Shown: positions 8,771 through 17,721, counted from the stretch's first letter. The stretch is 47,849 bases of DNA from Candidatus Saccharimonadota bacterium (GCA_030645815.1 JAUSMW010000267.1:1-47849), one strand, 5' to 3'. The notes: a model not told the origin generated them from the sequence alone. Translations and numbers: made by a program.

Positions 8771-11314
8771 ATGAAACTGTCAAAAACTTACGAACCAAAT
8801 CAGTATGAAACGAACATTTACGCACTATGGGAAGCCAGTGGTGCTTTTGAGCCTACAGGCGTTGGCGACCCCTACTCTATTGTCATGCCTCCACCAAATG
8901 CCAATGGCGACCTACACACCGGCCATGGTTTAACTGTTAGCCTGCAAGACATCCTCATCCGTTATTACCGTATGAAAGGCTTCGACACCATCTACTTACC
9001 AGGAGCCGACCATGCGGGTTTTGAGACCTGGGTTGTGTATGAAAAAGAACTCACAAAACAGGGTAAAAATCGCTTTGATTTTTCACGTGAAGAATTATAC
9101 AAACAGGTATGGGATTTTGTAAAGAAAAAGCGGGGGACTATGGACCTACAGCTGCGAGCACTTGGTGCCAGTGCCTCGTGGCAAAACCTGACATTTACCT
9201 TAGATGAAAAGGTCGTAAAAACTGTCTACAGTACCTTTAAAAAGCTTTGGGACGAAGGATTGATTTACAGGGGTGAGCGAATAGTTAACTACTCGACAGC
9301 CTACCAAACAAGCTATGCCGATATCGAGGTAGACCACAGAAATGTCAAAGGCACACTGTGGAATATCGCTTATCCAATCATCGACGGAGTAGGGGAGCTA
9401 GTTGTTGCAACAACTCGACCCGAAACCCTACTAGGCGACACAGCCGTTGCAGTACATCCAGATGACGAACGATATAAAGCCTTGGTTGGCAAAAAAGTAA
9501 TGGTACCAATTATCGAGCGGGAAGTCCCGATAATCGCTGATGAAGCAGTGGATAAAGACTTTGGAACAGGGGTAGTAAAGGTAACACCTGCTCACGACCC
9601 AAATGACTTTGAAATAGGGGTGAGGCACAATCTAGAACGTATTCAAGTAATTGGTTTTGATGGCAAAATGACTGCTGCTACCAAATATTACGAAGGTCAA
9701 GATGTCGAACAGGCCAGAAAAAGTGTCCTCGCTGCACTGCAAGCCGCTGAACTACGCCGTGGTGAAAAAGAAATCGAACACTCTGTTGGATTTGACTACA
9801 AAAGCGGCCTGCCAATCCAACCACTCATCAAAGACCAGTGGTTTATCAAGGTTCGACCTCTGGCGGACCGCGCAAAACAAGCCGTCGAAGCCGGTGAGAT
9901 TTCATTTTATCCAGCTGGAAAAGGCAGGGTACTCAAGCAATATCTCGACAACCTCCACGACTGGAACATCTCTCGCCAAATTCCATGGGGTATCCCAATC
10001 CCAGCTTTTGTTAATGCCGAGGACCATACTGATTGGATATTTGATGACCGCGTTGACCAGCCAACTATAGAAGTTAATGGCAAAAAATACATACGCGAAG
10101 AAGATACCTTTGATACCTGGTTCTCATCTGGTCAATGGCCATTCATCACTACCGATGTGGCGAGTGGTGGTGAACTCAGTCGCTTTTACCCAACAGATAT
10201 GATGGAGACAGGCCACGACCTGTTAGACCGCTGGGTTGCACGTATGATAATGCTCGGTCTATACGTCACCGACAAGGTACCCTTCAAAAATGTCTACATG
10301 CACGGTATGGTTTTGGATGAAAAAGGCCAAAAAATGAGCAAATCAAAAGGCAATGTCATTAACCCAATGGATATGATAGATAAATACGGCTCAGACGCGC
10401 TGAGACTGGGCGTAGTGGCTAATAGGTCTGCAGGACAGAATCAAGCCTTTGCTGTCGATAAAGTCGTCGCAGGGCGCAATTTTGCTAACAAACTATGGAA
10501 TATCGCTCGGTTTATTGAGGGCAAGATAGGCGAGCAAGAAATGCCACCCCTAGCGGATCCTCAAAATATTGCTGACCATTGGATAATCAGCGAACTTAAT
10601 GATGCTATCGATACAGTGGAGAAGTACTTGGCCGAATATCGTTTTGCCGAAGCCACCGATGTTGTTTACCATACCATCTGGGGTTCTGTTGCCGACTGGT
10701 ATCTAGAAGCCAGCAAGAAAAGCGACAACTTGCCGCTACTCGCCTGGGTACTAGAAACAATCTTGAAAATAACTCATCCGTTTGCTCCCTTTGTTACAGA
10801 AACAATTTGGCAGACCTTAGGCCTACACAAAACACCACTGATATCTCAGAGCTGGCCTGAAAAAGCCAAATACAGCGACATCGCCGCTGCCGAATTTAAC
10901 CAATTAAAAGCTTTGGTGAGCGAGACTCGATATGTCACACACGAGCTCGGGGGCAAAAAACAAATCTTACTATATGGTGAAGACAGCTTGATAGCTGATA
11001 ACGAAGAGCTGGTTGGCGTTCTAGCAGGTTTGGCCGAAGTTAAAAAGGCCGATAACCCTCAAGGGCTGCGCCTAGCCGTAGCTGGTAGAGAAGCCTGGCT
11101 CGATATTGACCAAAAAACCGTAAAACACCACCGTAAAAATCTAGAAAAACGCATAGCTGATATTGAATCTCAAATTAAGAATCTCGAGGGCCGCTTAGCA
11201 AATGAAAGCTACGTCAAAAATGCTCCGGAAGCTGTAGTCACAGAAACTCTCGAAACCCTAGTATCACAGCAGGCGCTCATCGAACGCCTGCAAGCTGAAT
11301 TACAAATTATATAG
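8771..11314 (+). CDS. valS: Valine--tRNA ligase
   Basis: PPPNANGDLHTGHGL (HIGH region), KMSKSKGNVINPMD, GADHAGFETW and a C-terminal coiled-coil (ADIESQIKNLEGRL...). Confidence 0.93.
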   Translation: MKLSKTYEPNQYETNIYALWEASGAFEPTGVGDPYSIVMPPPNANGDLHTGHGLTVSLQDILIRYYRMKGFDTIYLPGADHAGFETWVVYEKELTKQGKNRFDFSREELYKQVWDFVKKKRGTMDLQLRALGASASWQNLTFTLDEKVVKTVYSTFKKLWDEGLIYRGERIVNYSTAYQTSYADIEVDHRNVKGTLWNIAYPIIDGVGELVVATTRPETLLGDTAVAVHPDDERYKALVGKKVMVPIIEREVPIIADEAVDKDFGTGVVKVTPAHDPNDFEIGVRHNLERIQVIGFDGKMTAATKYYEGQDVEQARKSVLAALQAAELRRGEKEIEHSVGFDYKSGLPIQPLIKDQWFIKVRPLADRAKQAVEAGEISFYPAGKGRVLKQYLDNLHDWNISRQIPWGIPIPAFVNAEDHTDWIFDDRVDQPTIEVNGKKYIREEDTFDTWFSSGQWPFITTDVASGGELSRFYPTDMMETGHDLLDRWVARMIMLGLYVTDKVPFKNVYMHGMVLDEKGQKMSKSKGNVINPMDMIDKYGSDALRLGVVANRSAGQNQAFAVDKVVAGRNFANKLWNIARFIEGKIGEQEMPPLADPQNIADHWIISELNDAIDTVEKYLAEYRFAEATDVVYHTIWGSVADWYLEASKKSDNLPLLAWVLETILKITHPFAPFVTETIWQTLGLHKTPLISQSWPEKAKYSDIAAAEFNQLKALVSETRYVTHELGGKKQILLYGEDSLIADNEELVGVLAGLAEVKKADNPQGLRLAVAGREAWLDIDQKTVKHHRKNLEKRIADIESQIKNLEGRLANESYVKNAPEAVVTETLETLVSQQALIERLQAELQII

Positions 11315-12266
11315 CAACTGAGGTAGTTTGTGGTATATCGTCGCTTTTAATAGTTTGACGATCACCAATATTCACCGGACAGATAAACGTTGGAATTGCC
11401 ATTCTACCAACCTTAGCTTTCAATAACCTAGGGGAGGCTTTTTCTCTCAAATCTTCTTCGAACACTACACGGTGTGCTGTTGGCGGGGGAGCAGTAGGCA
11501 AGAATGATTCGGCACTGCCTCGAAAACATGCCACCTCAGTACCAGCATTCACCCATTCTCTAGTTTCAAGATCATAATACTGCAGGCCTGAACTGGTTTG
11601 CACGCTGTCGATTGTGTAGGCAGATTTGTCGTTATGCTGTTTGATGAGCAGCGGTACGCCGTCAGTTTCACCAACCGGTCTCATGCCATCTTTTGCATCA
11701 ATGTGGTACATGATGACCCTTGTTAATGTATGAGGTCTGGTAGCAAATGGATAAAAGTGCTGTAGATATTCGTCCGGATTAACTTCATTTTCTAGTGCCA
11801 CTTGTCGCAAATACGGCCTAGCAATACGTTCTATAATAAAGTTATTAAATAATCTCGCAGCATCCAGAGCCTTCACTACAACTTGCGGAGCACCTTTTTC
11901 TCTAAAGTCATGAACAGCGTCTTTATCTGCGTGGATGACGGTAGTAGGGTTAATTACTCCGTCAAATTCCGGATTAACTCCGCGAATACCGATATCCGTT
12001 GCAGAGTTCCCAGCTACAAATTCGTTGTAGCAAGGTTCACCATTTCTATCAACAAAACTAATATATTTTTCTGGTTCTCGTGGGTCATCGGTAAAAACCG
12101 TGACACTTGAATCTCCTCTTTCGTATGCCTGGTACATCTGTTTATGAGCCTCCAGAGATGTTGCCTCGACAACTTCTCCGAGCGCTACAATAGCAGCTTG
12201 TTCCGAGGCCTTGATTGGCATCGCAAATGGTTTACCGACTTCTAAATGTTGTTTAAGTGTATTCAT
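11307..12266 (-). CDS. Predicted Fe(II)/2-oxoglutarate-dependent (isopenicillin N synthase-like) dioxygenase
   Basis: C-terminal half reads LLIKQHNDKSAYTIDSVQTSSGLQYYDLETREWVNAGTEVACFRGSAESFLPTAPPPTAHRVVF...GRMAIPTFICP. This matches the HxD...(54 aa)...H pattern plus GLQ/WV/HRV landmarks of PF03171-type double-stranded beta-helix oxygenases. SD-like ggaggt upstream of ATG. Confidence 0.7.
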   Translation of the reverse strand: MNTLKQHLEVGKPFAMPIKASEQAAIVALGEVVEATSLEAHKQMYQAYERGDSSVTVFTDDPREPEKYISFVDRNGEPCYNEFVAGNSATDIGIRGVNPEFDGVINPTTVIHADKDAVHDFREKGAPQVVVKALDAARLFNNFIIERIARPYLRQVALENEVNPDEYLQHFYPFATRPHTLTRVIMYHIDAKDGMRPVGETDGVPLLIKQHNDKSAYTIDSVQTSSGLQYYDLETREWVNAGTEVACFRGSAESFLPTAPPPTAHRVVFEEDLREKASPRLLKAKVGRMAIPTFICPVNIGDRQTIKSDDIPQTTSVAI

Positions 12267-12322
12267 ATTGTACCTCCACCCTCAGACTAATTAGTTATGT
12301 AAATAGAGTCAGTGCAGAGGTT

Positions 12323-12346
12323 TTTAGTAAAAAAGTCTTTACTAAA
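12323..12346. promoter_or_regulatory. Perfect inverted repeat TTTAGTAAA-N6-TTTACTAAA (candidate operator)
   Basis: Read directly: tttagtaaa aaagtc tttactaaa, between divergent genes 11307-12266(-) and 12400-13080(+). Confidence 0.6.
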
Positions 12347-12399
12347 GCTCTATATCTAGTGTTGTATAGTGGTTTATAGAAACTAAATACAGAGAGAAT

Positions 12400-13080
12400 A
12401 TGAGTATTCAACGATTCGACCACCACATCCAGGCAGAGATTTTCGCCAAACTGCGTCACAGTCCGACTCTGCGCTACAAAGATCTCAAAAATCCCGAGCT
12501 AGAATCCAGCCAATTCATGTATCATTTGCGTGAACTCATCAAATTAAAATTAGTAGAAAAAACAGATGACGGATATTACAAACTGGCACCAAAGGGCGTG
12601 GAGCTGGCTCAACATTTTTCATCAGAAGTAGCTAATTTACAAGAGGCACCATTAACCTACTCGCTTATATTCCTACGCACTAAAACCAAAAAATGGTTTG
12701 TTAGTCATCGCAAAAGACACCCCTTTATCGGAAAATATGCTTGTATATCGGGTAAAGTTCACATGCAGGAAACCTTACGAACTGCTGCGAAAAGAGAGCT
12801 GAGTGAATTTAGCAAAGGAAAAATTGATATACCATTGATATATTCGGGTTACGTATCTGTTTTGGTGCATCAAAAAAATGCTCTCAACCATGTCACGGGG
12901 CCAGTGTGGTTCGCTGACAATCTAGAAGAAATCGAACTTCCGGAAATTAACAGAGGCGATACAAAATGGGTAGAATGGGAAAAGATAGACTACAACGAAT
13001 TTATCCCCGGCTGGCGTGAAATAGTCGAGATGATAGAATCTGGCAAATCTGATTATCTTGATTTAGAGTTTGACGTCTAA
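12400..13080 (+). CDS. N-terminal winged-helix + C-terminal Nudix-like domain protein
   Basis: N-terminus QAEIFAKLRHSPTLRYKDLKNPELESSQFMYHLRELIKLKLVEKTDDGYYKLAPKGVELA (wHTH). Nudix-like box GKVHMQETLRTAAKRELSEF (G-x5-E-x7-REL-x-E). Confidence 0.75.
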   Translation: MSIQRFDHHIQAEIFAKLRHSPTLRYKDLKNPELESSQFMYHLRELIKLKLVEKTDDGYYKLAPKGVELAQHFSSEVANLQEAPLTYSLIFLRTKTKKWFVSHRKRHPFIGKYACISGKVHMQETLRTAAKRELSEFSKGKIDIPLIYSGYVSVLVHQKNALNHVTGPVWFADNLEEIELPEINRGDTKWVEWEKIDYNEFIPGWREIVEMIESGKSDYLDLEFDV

Positions 13081-13081
13081 T

Positions 13082-13537
13082 CTATTCGTTGTGATAGGGT
13101 AGGCCGCGGTGGATTGATTGAGCCCGATACAACTGCTCTACCAAAATTAGCCTGATTAACTGATGGGGAAAGACGAGAGGGGATAGTGACCACACAATAT
13201 CTGCCCTACTCCGAACTTCTTCGCTGACTCCGTAGGCTCCGCCAATTATGATAACTACATTTTTAGACTGCTCTAATGGTGATACTAATGCTTTCGACAA
13301 AGTAGGTGAGTCGTACATTTTGCCCCGCTCGTCCATTAGCACTATAAAATCATCAGGATTGAGCTTGTTTAATATGTCACCTGACTCGTTTTTGATAGCC
13401 ACTGCGTCCTTTTGCGACGAGTTTGGCAACAATATCCATGACAGATTAAACGGTGTGCTCAAGCGCTTCTGGTACCGCTCAACAGCGTCAGCTAGCCAAG
13501 GTTCGTGCTTTTTACCAATTGCAATAATATTAATCAT
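13082..13537 (-). CDS. rlmH: 23S rRNA (pseudouridine1915-N3)-methyltransferase RlmH
   Basis: MINIIAIGKKHEPWLADAVERYQKRL...VIIIGGAYGVSEEVRSRADIVWSLSPLVFPHQLIRLILVEQLYRAQSIHRGLPYHNE, characteristic SPOUT C-terminus. Confidence 0.95.
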   Translation of the reverse strand: MINIIAIGKKHEPWLADAVERYQKRLSTPFNLSWILLPNSSQKDAVAIKNESGDILNKLNPDDFIVLMDERGKMYDSPTLSKALVSPLEQSKNVVIIIGGAYGVSEEVRSRADIVWSLSPLVFPHQLIRLILVEQLYRAQSIHRGLPYHNE

Positions 13538-13931
13538 CTGTAAATTGTAATTTTTGTGCCATCTCAGCTAGAGCTTTGTGGTCTGGCGGAGATTCCAAAT
13601 CCTGTGGCATTTTAAAATCTTTTATATGATTAAGCGGTATCAAGTGAATATGTACGTGGGGTACGCCAAAACCTTCAACCGCAATTCCGACTCTTTGACA
13701 GCCTGTAGCCTCTTTTATTTTTGGAGCTATTTTCTTGGCTATATCCCATAGATAATGATACGTTGAATCGTCTAAATCCCAGATATAATCAACCTGTTCT
13801 TTGGGAATTAGCAAAGTATGTCCGGGAAATTGTGGGTGAATATCTAGAAAGGCTAAAGTCTTATCATCTTCATAAATTTTATGAGCTGGTATCTCACCTT
13901 TAATGATTTTCGTGAAAACTGATTCTTGCAT
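13530..13931 (-). CDS. HIT family protein
   Basis: FTKIIKGEIPAHKIYEDDKTLAFLDIHPQFPGHTLLIPKEQ and the histidine triad VPHVHIHLIPL. Confidence 0.93.
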   Translation of the reverse strand: MQESVFTKIIKGEIPAHKIYEDDKTLAFLDIHPQFPGHTLLIPKEQVDYIWDLDDSTYHYLWDIAKKIAPKIKEATGCQRVGIAVEGFGVPHVHIHLIPLNHIKDFKMPQDLESPPDHKALAEMAQKLQFTDD

Positions 13932-13974
13932 AATTTAGATTATAACACCTGTCATGGTAGAATTATTTGTACAC

Positions 13975-14064
<90 letters not shown>

Positions 14065-14071
14065 TGAAATT

Positions 14072-14350
14072 ATGCGTATATTGATAACAGCGAGCAAAAG
14101 AAAGCAAATATTAATTGCAATCATAAGTTTGATTGTCGTTATTGGCGCTGTGTTAGTCGCTGTTTATATAAATAGTGAACAAACCAAGCAAATTCAAGAA
14201 GTAAAAAGCGATGAAACGCTAGATGATGGGTACTTTCAAAGTAAATACCATAGCCTAGATGAGGCTGATGCCTGTCATAAAGAATTTAGTGAACACGGAC
14301 GAACTGAAAATAGACTCATTGGTGGTCCTTGCCCTGGTGATGCTCAATAA
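14072..14350 (+). CDS. Small single-TM hypothetical protein
   Basis: MRILITASKRKQILIAIISLIVVIGAVLVAVYINSEQ: basic N-terminus and one TM. No family recognised. Confidence 0.55.
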   Translation: MRILITASKRKQILIAIISLIVVIGAVLVAVYINSEQTKQIQEVKSDETLDDGYFQSKYHSLDEADACHKEFSEHGRTENRLIGGPCPGDAQ

Positions 14351-14387
14351 CCAATAAAGCGCTATCCCGCTCTCTCGAGATTGCTAG

Positions 14388-15224
14388 CTAGTAAGCCCTA
14401 GCTGTCTTCAAAACTTTTATAGCCTCTTGTACCTCAGGCTTATTTATAAACTCATCAAGTGATAAGTTGCCACTTTTCTGCGAAGCTGCAGTCTCTGATT
14501 CAAACGAATAATACGCGTTTATAGTAGCTGAGCTGCTGTTGGGTAATTTTAGGCATGAAACTAGGCAAATAGGATATTGTTTACCCGGAGTATATTCATC
14601 TGTTATAGAGACACTGTACGAAGCGCCGCCAGTATCGGCCATAGTTGTATCGACATATTTTTCAGCCAAGATATGCTTGGTAGTACCCAAACTAACCTCT
14701 CCTACTTGCTTATCCTCCACATAACACTTTTCTTTGTCATAATTAGCTTCGTCAAAGCATGTGGTGCCACCCTTCATACAAGGTTCATGCCCAAGGTTAA
14801 TATATACTTTCATATCCGAGTGCACTAAGTCCAAGAAATCCACATTATTAGTGCCACACGCACCTTCTTCAACCTCAGACTTAGATTCCTTTACCTTCCA
14901 ATATTCCTTATTGTAAGTAACCTGAACTTTATTCATAGTCAGCTTTTTTGTCACCAAGTCTTGGTTTTTTTGACTAGTACTAGTTTTCTTATCTTTTTTG
15001 AGTTCCTTTTTCACAAAACTATTGGCGCTCATTATCATGACTATTATCGGAATGATAACAAAAAATATAACTGCAATTATTATTATGATTTTTATAGTCT
15101 TTTTACTGCCTTTGTTGGGGGGTGGTAAGGGTGTGGTTTGTATTTGTTGAGGAGTAGGTTCTAGTGGTTGAACTGGTGCTTCTGGGTTATTTTGTTGTGA
15201 GTTTTCTGGACTGTTTGGTTCCAT
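14388..15224 (-). CDS. Membrane-anchored hypothetical protein with Pro/Gln-rich N-terminal tail
   Basis: MEPNSPENSQQNNPEAPVQPLEPTPQQ...KKTIKIIIIIAVIFFVIIPIIVMIM, then an exterior domain. Confidence 0.75.
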   Translation of the reverse strand: MEPNSPENSQQNNPEAPVQPLEPTPQQIQTTPLPPPNKGSKKTIKIIIIIAVIFFVIIPIIVMIMSANSFVKKELKKDKKTSTSQKNQDLVTKKLTMNKVQVTYNKEYWKVKESKSEVEEGACGTNNVDFLDLVHSDMKVYINLGHEPCMKGGTTCFDEANYDKEKCYVEDKQVGEVSLGTTKHILAEKYVDTTMADTGGASYSVSITDEYTPGKQYPICLVSCLKLPNSSSATINAYYSFESETAASQKSGNLSLDEFINKPEVQEAIKVLKTARAY

Positions 15225-15300
15225 TTTTTGTATTCTCGTTTATTCTTGTGCTTATTTAAACATGTGTCTGTATTAGGGTCAATAAAGACATCCTCCAACA

Positions 15301-15329
15301 TTGACTTTACATAAGCATTATGCTACAAT
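15301..15329 (+). promoter_or_regulatory. Sigma70-like promoter TTGACT-N17-TACAAT, 6 nt from the ATG at 15336
   Basis: Read directly; the spacing predicts transcription starting at or beside the start codon. Confidence 0.7.
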
Positions 15330-15335
15330 AAACAT

Positions 15336-15812
15336 ATGACAACTGCAGAAATACCAATACCAAAAAGTGAATTCGAAATAAGCCCAAAAGAAGTAGCTGA
15401 CAAGCAAGTTGAGCTAGCGCAGCAATGGGCTAAAAAATACGAAGACCCGAGTCTCGATGAAGCTCCAAAAGACGCCGAGATAATTTTACGTAATCCAGCA
15501 TTTTACTTGGGTGATGTTAATCTAGAAAACTTGCCCGAAGATTTGCAAAAGGAATGGGAAGGCTTTTTGAAATATTGCGACATAATAGTAGACCACTCTA
15601 CAGACGGCGATACGAATGAAGTCACGAACGTAGTAGAGAAGATTCGAACTATGATTGAAAGCGGACAATACGACCCTGACTTTCGCTCAGACATGGCAGA
15701 GGTTATGCGCCAAGCAGCGCAACTATTTGCCAAATCTACGATGTATTCACCTGGCAAAACTAGTTACTACGCCGAAAAAGTACAAGCCGCAGCTACTCGT
15801 TTACCTAGTTAA
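15336..15812 (+). CDS. Hypothetical cytoplasmic protein
   Basis: Complete 158-aa ORF with a strong promoter directly upstream. No recognised domain. Confidence 0.75.
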   Translation: MTTAEIPIPKSEFEISPKEVADKQVELAQQWAKKYEDPSLDEAPKDAEIILRNPAFYLGDVNLENLPEDLQKEWEGFLKYCDIIVDHSTDGDTNEVTNVVEKIRTMIESGQYDPDFRSDMAEVMRQAAQLFAKSTMYSPGKTSYYAEKVQAAATRLPS

Positions 15813-16605
15813 ATTTCAAACTTTTTACTATTTTTTCTATTGTTACGTCGCTGAGTTTGTTTGGCTCAGAGTTTAATATCTCAAATTTAACATATGTGCC
15901 GTCTGCTCTGTAGATACTTATTTTCTGACCGCTATATTGGGTAGTTTTGTGAGTGTCCTTGTCGGTGTCGCTATAGCTATATTTGTAGATAAATCCAAAA
16001 TCATGACCCTCTAGCCCAGTGTAATCAGTCCGCTCAGTGGTATAGCCAACTTTTTTTGCATCATCTTTTTGCTCTTCGGTGAAATATGCTTGATCACTTT
16101 CTGAAAAGCTGGTTTTGAGCTTTTGGAAATCCTCTTCGGAAAAGGCGCTTAGGTTATCCTGACCCGGCTTAATTTCCAGTGTTATCCTCTTTATCTCGTC
16201 ACTAGAAATATCGGGATTAAAGGTTTTCTGACCTTCGATAGGTTCAGTATCTAGTGTTTCTGATATGTCTTTCCATGATTTTGGCACTAGTACACTAACA
16301 GATTTGCCACCCATAGTGACCGTCTGAGTCACAAGCTCGTTGTTTTGTTGCTGTTTCGCCACCTGCACATTTTTCTCAGCCCTCTGTTTTATACCGCTAT
16401 AAGCTGTGACTACCATGGCAGCGAGAACACCCATAACAAGCAGTGCAAATATAGAAGCCACAATAACAATTATTACTGTGTGCTTTTTGTTCGAGCCCTT
16501 GTTACCGCCAGAATTGTATGGCTGTCCATATATTGAATTATCTACAGGCTGGTGGGGTGGTGTGGTATCTGGCTCTGGCGCTACTTGAGGACTATTTGGA
16601 TCCAT
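15805..16605 (-). CDS. Membrane-anchored hypothetical protein (paralogous layout to 14388-15224)
   Basis: MDPNSPQVAPEPDTTPPHQP...KKHTVIIVIVASIFALLVMGVLAAMVVTAYSGIKQRAEKN, then an exterior domain. Confidence 0.75.
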   Translation of the reverse strand: MDPNSPQVAPEPDTTPPHQPVDNSIYGQPYNSGGNKGSNKKHTVIIVIVASIFALLVMGVLAAMVVTAYSGIKQRAEKNVQVAKQQQNNELVTQTVTMGGKSVSVLVPKSWKDISETLDTEPIEGQKTFNPDISSDEIKRITLEIKPGQDNLSAFSEEDFQKLKTSFSESDQAYFTEEQKDDAKKVGYTTERTDYTGLEGHDFGFIYKYSYSDTDKDTHKTTQYSGQKISIYRADGTYVKFEILNSEPNKLSDVTIEKIVKSLKFN

Positions 16606-16607
16606 AT

Positions 16608-17048
16608 CTAGCTCTGCGCAGCCCTATGTTGTATACCGCTAACTGCGACAATGATTGTTGCTAAAACTATTCCTACTACAATAATACCTATCAAAATCAT
16701 TGCTAATATAAATAGCAGCTTGGCCGTAAACGCATCACGCTTGGTCGCAACTAGTGGCTGGCCATCGCCATCTGTGTGCCCCTTGTAAATTGTAATAAAA
16801 TCAACAAAGGCCCATATACCTAGAACAACTGAAAAAATAACTCCTAGTACTGGTATTAGTGCTACAAACCCCAGCGCAAAACGTATCCAAGCCTGCGTTT
16901 TTCTACCCAGATATAGTTGGTGCAGCCCAAATGTACCAAAACTTAGTGTTAATAGCATCGCAGCCAGCAGGTTGCGGGGTTCGCTAGATGTTTGAGGTGC
17001 TGGGGTTGTGGCTACTGTTGGTGTTTGCTGTGGAGTTTGTGGTTCCAT
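16608..17048 (-). CDS. TM2 domain-containing protein
   Basis: LLAAMLLTLSFGTFGLHQLYLGRKTQAWIRFALGF...GIWAFVDFITIYKG. Confidence 0.85.
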   Translation of the reverse strand: MEPQTPQQTPTVATTPAPQTSSEPRNLLAAMLLTLSFGTFGLHQLYLGRKTQAWIRFALGFVALIPVLGVIFSVVLGIWAFVDFITIYKGHTDGDGQPLVATKRDAFTAKLLFILAMILIGIIVVGIVLATIIVAVSGIQHRAAQS

Positions 17049-17136
17049 TTTTGTGTTTCCTTTTTATAAATTTGGTTTTATTCTATCAACTATATGTAAA
17101 TAACACAATAAAGAGCTTGTGCTTTGTAAAACTTGC

Positions 17137-17142
17137 TATAAT
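17137..17142 (+). promoter_or_regulatory. -10 box TATAAT 6 nt upstream of the ATG at 17149
   Basis: tgcTATAATaaacatATG, nearly identical to tgcTACAATaaacatATG at 15321. Confidence 0.6.
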
Positions 17143-17148
17143 AAACAT

Positions 17149-17721
17149 ATGCAGCCAAACAGTGAAAATGGGCAAAATCTATGGCAACCTAACCAGGATG
17201 TGGTACAAACACCTCCTACTCAAAGCGCGCCCCAAGCCACAGTCGAAGAATTACAAAATTCCACATTTGAACCTGTTAGCTGGGAAGCATCCGAGAGTAT
17301 CCATCACGAGCATGATGGTATGTGGTTTATAGGTTTGATTATTGTGGTGTTATCGCTAGTTGGTATATCGGTATGGATGCAACAGTGGAGTTTTACTGCT
17401 CTAATCATCATTATGACAATTGCGTTGATTATCTACATACGTCGACCACCACGAGTTTTGCGCTACAACCTCAGTAGCAATGGCCTACACATAGACCAAC
17501 AATTTCGTGGCTTTGATGAATTTAAATCATTTGGGGTTTTACAAGAAGGCAACTTATTTTCAATTATGCTCATACCAACCAAAAGATTTGGTCAGTCACT
17601 AACAATTTATTTTGATGAGGGTGCAGGCGAAAGAATAGTTGATATCCTGGGTGCATATCTACCTATGGAAGACTTGCGATTAGATACAATGGACGTTTTA
17701 TTAAAGCGTCTACGACTTTAG
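17149..17721 (+). CDS. Membrane protein with two predicted TM segments
   Basis: MQPNSENGQNLWQPNQDVVQTPP...GMWFIGLIIVVLSLVGISVWMQQWSFTALIIIMTIALIIYIRR. Start moved from GTG 17119 because the -10 box lies inside that extension. Confidence 0.75.
   Translation: MQPNSENGQNLWQPNQDVVQTPPTQSAPQATVEELQNSTFEPVSWEASESIHHEHDGMWFIGLIIVVLSLVGISVWMQQWSFTALIIIMTIALIIYIRRPPRVLRYNLSSNGLHIDQQFRGFDEFKSFGVLQEGNLFSIMLIPTKRFGQSLTIYFDEGAGERIVDILGAYLPMEDLRLDTMDVLLKRLRL

Noticed and set aside
9702-10070. 122-aa plus-strand ORF inside valS, plus other nested ORFs (8059-8289, 9431-9628, 9907-10092 and similar)
   Set aside because: Alternate-frame ORFs inside a confident valS/tsaD coding frame, with no recognisable protein family.
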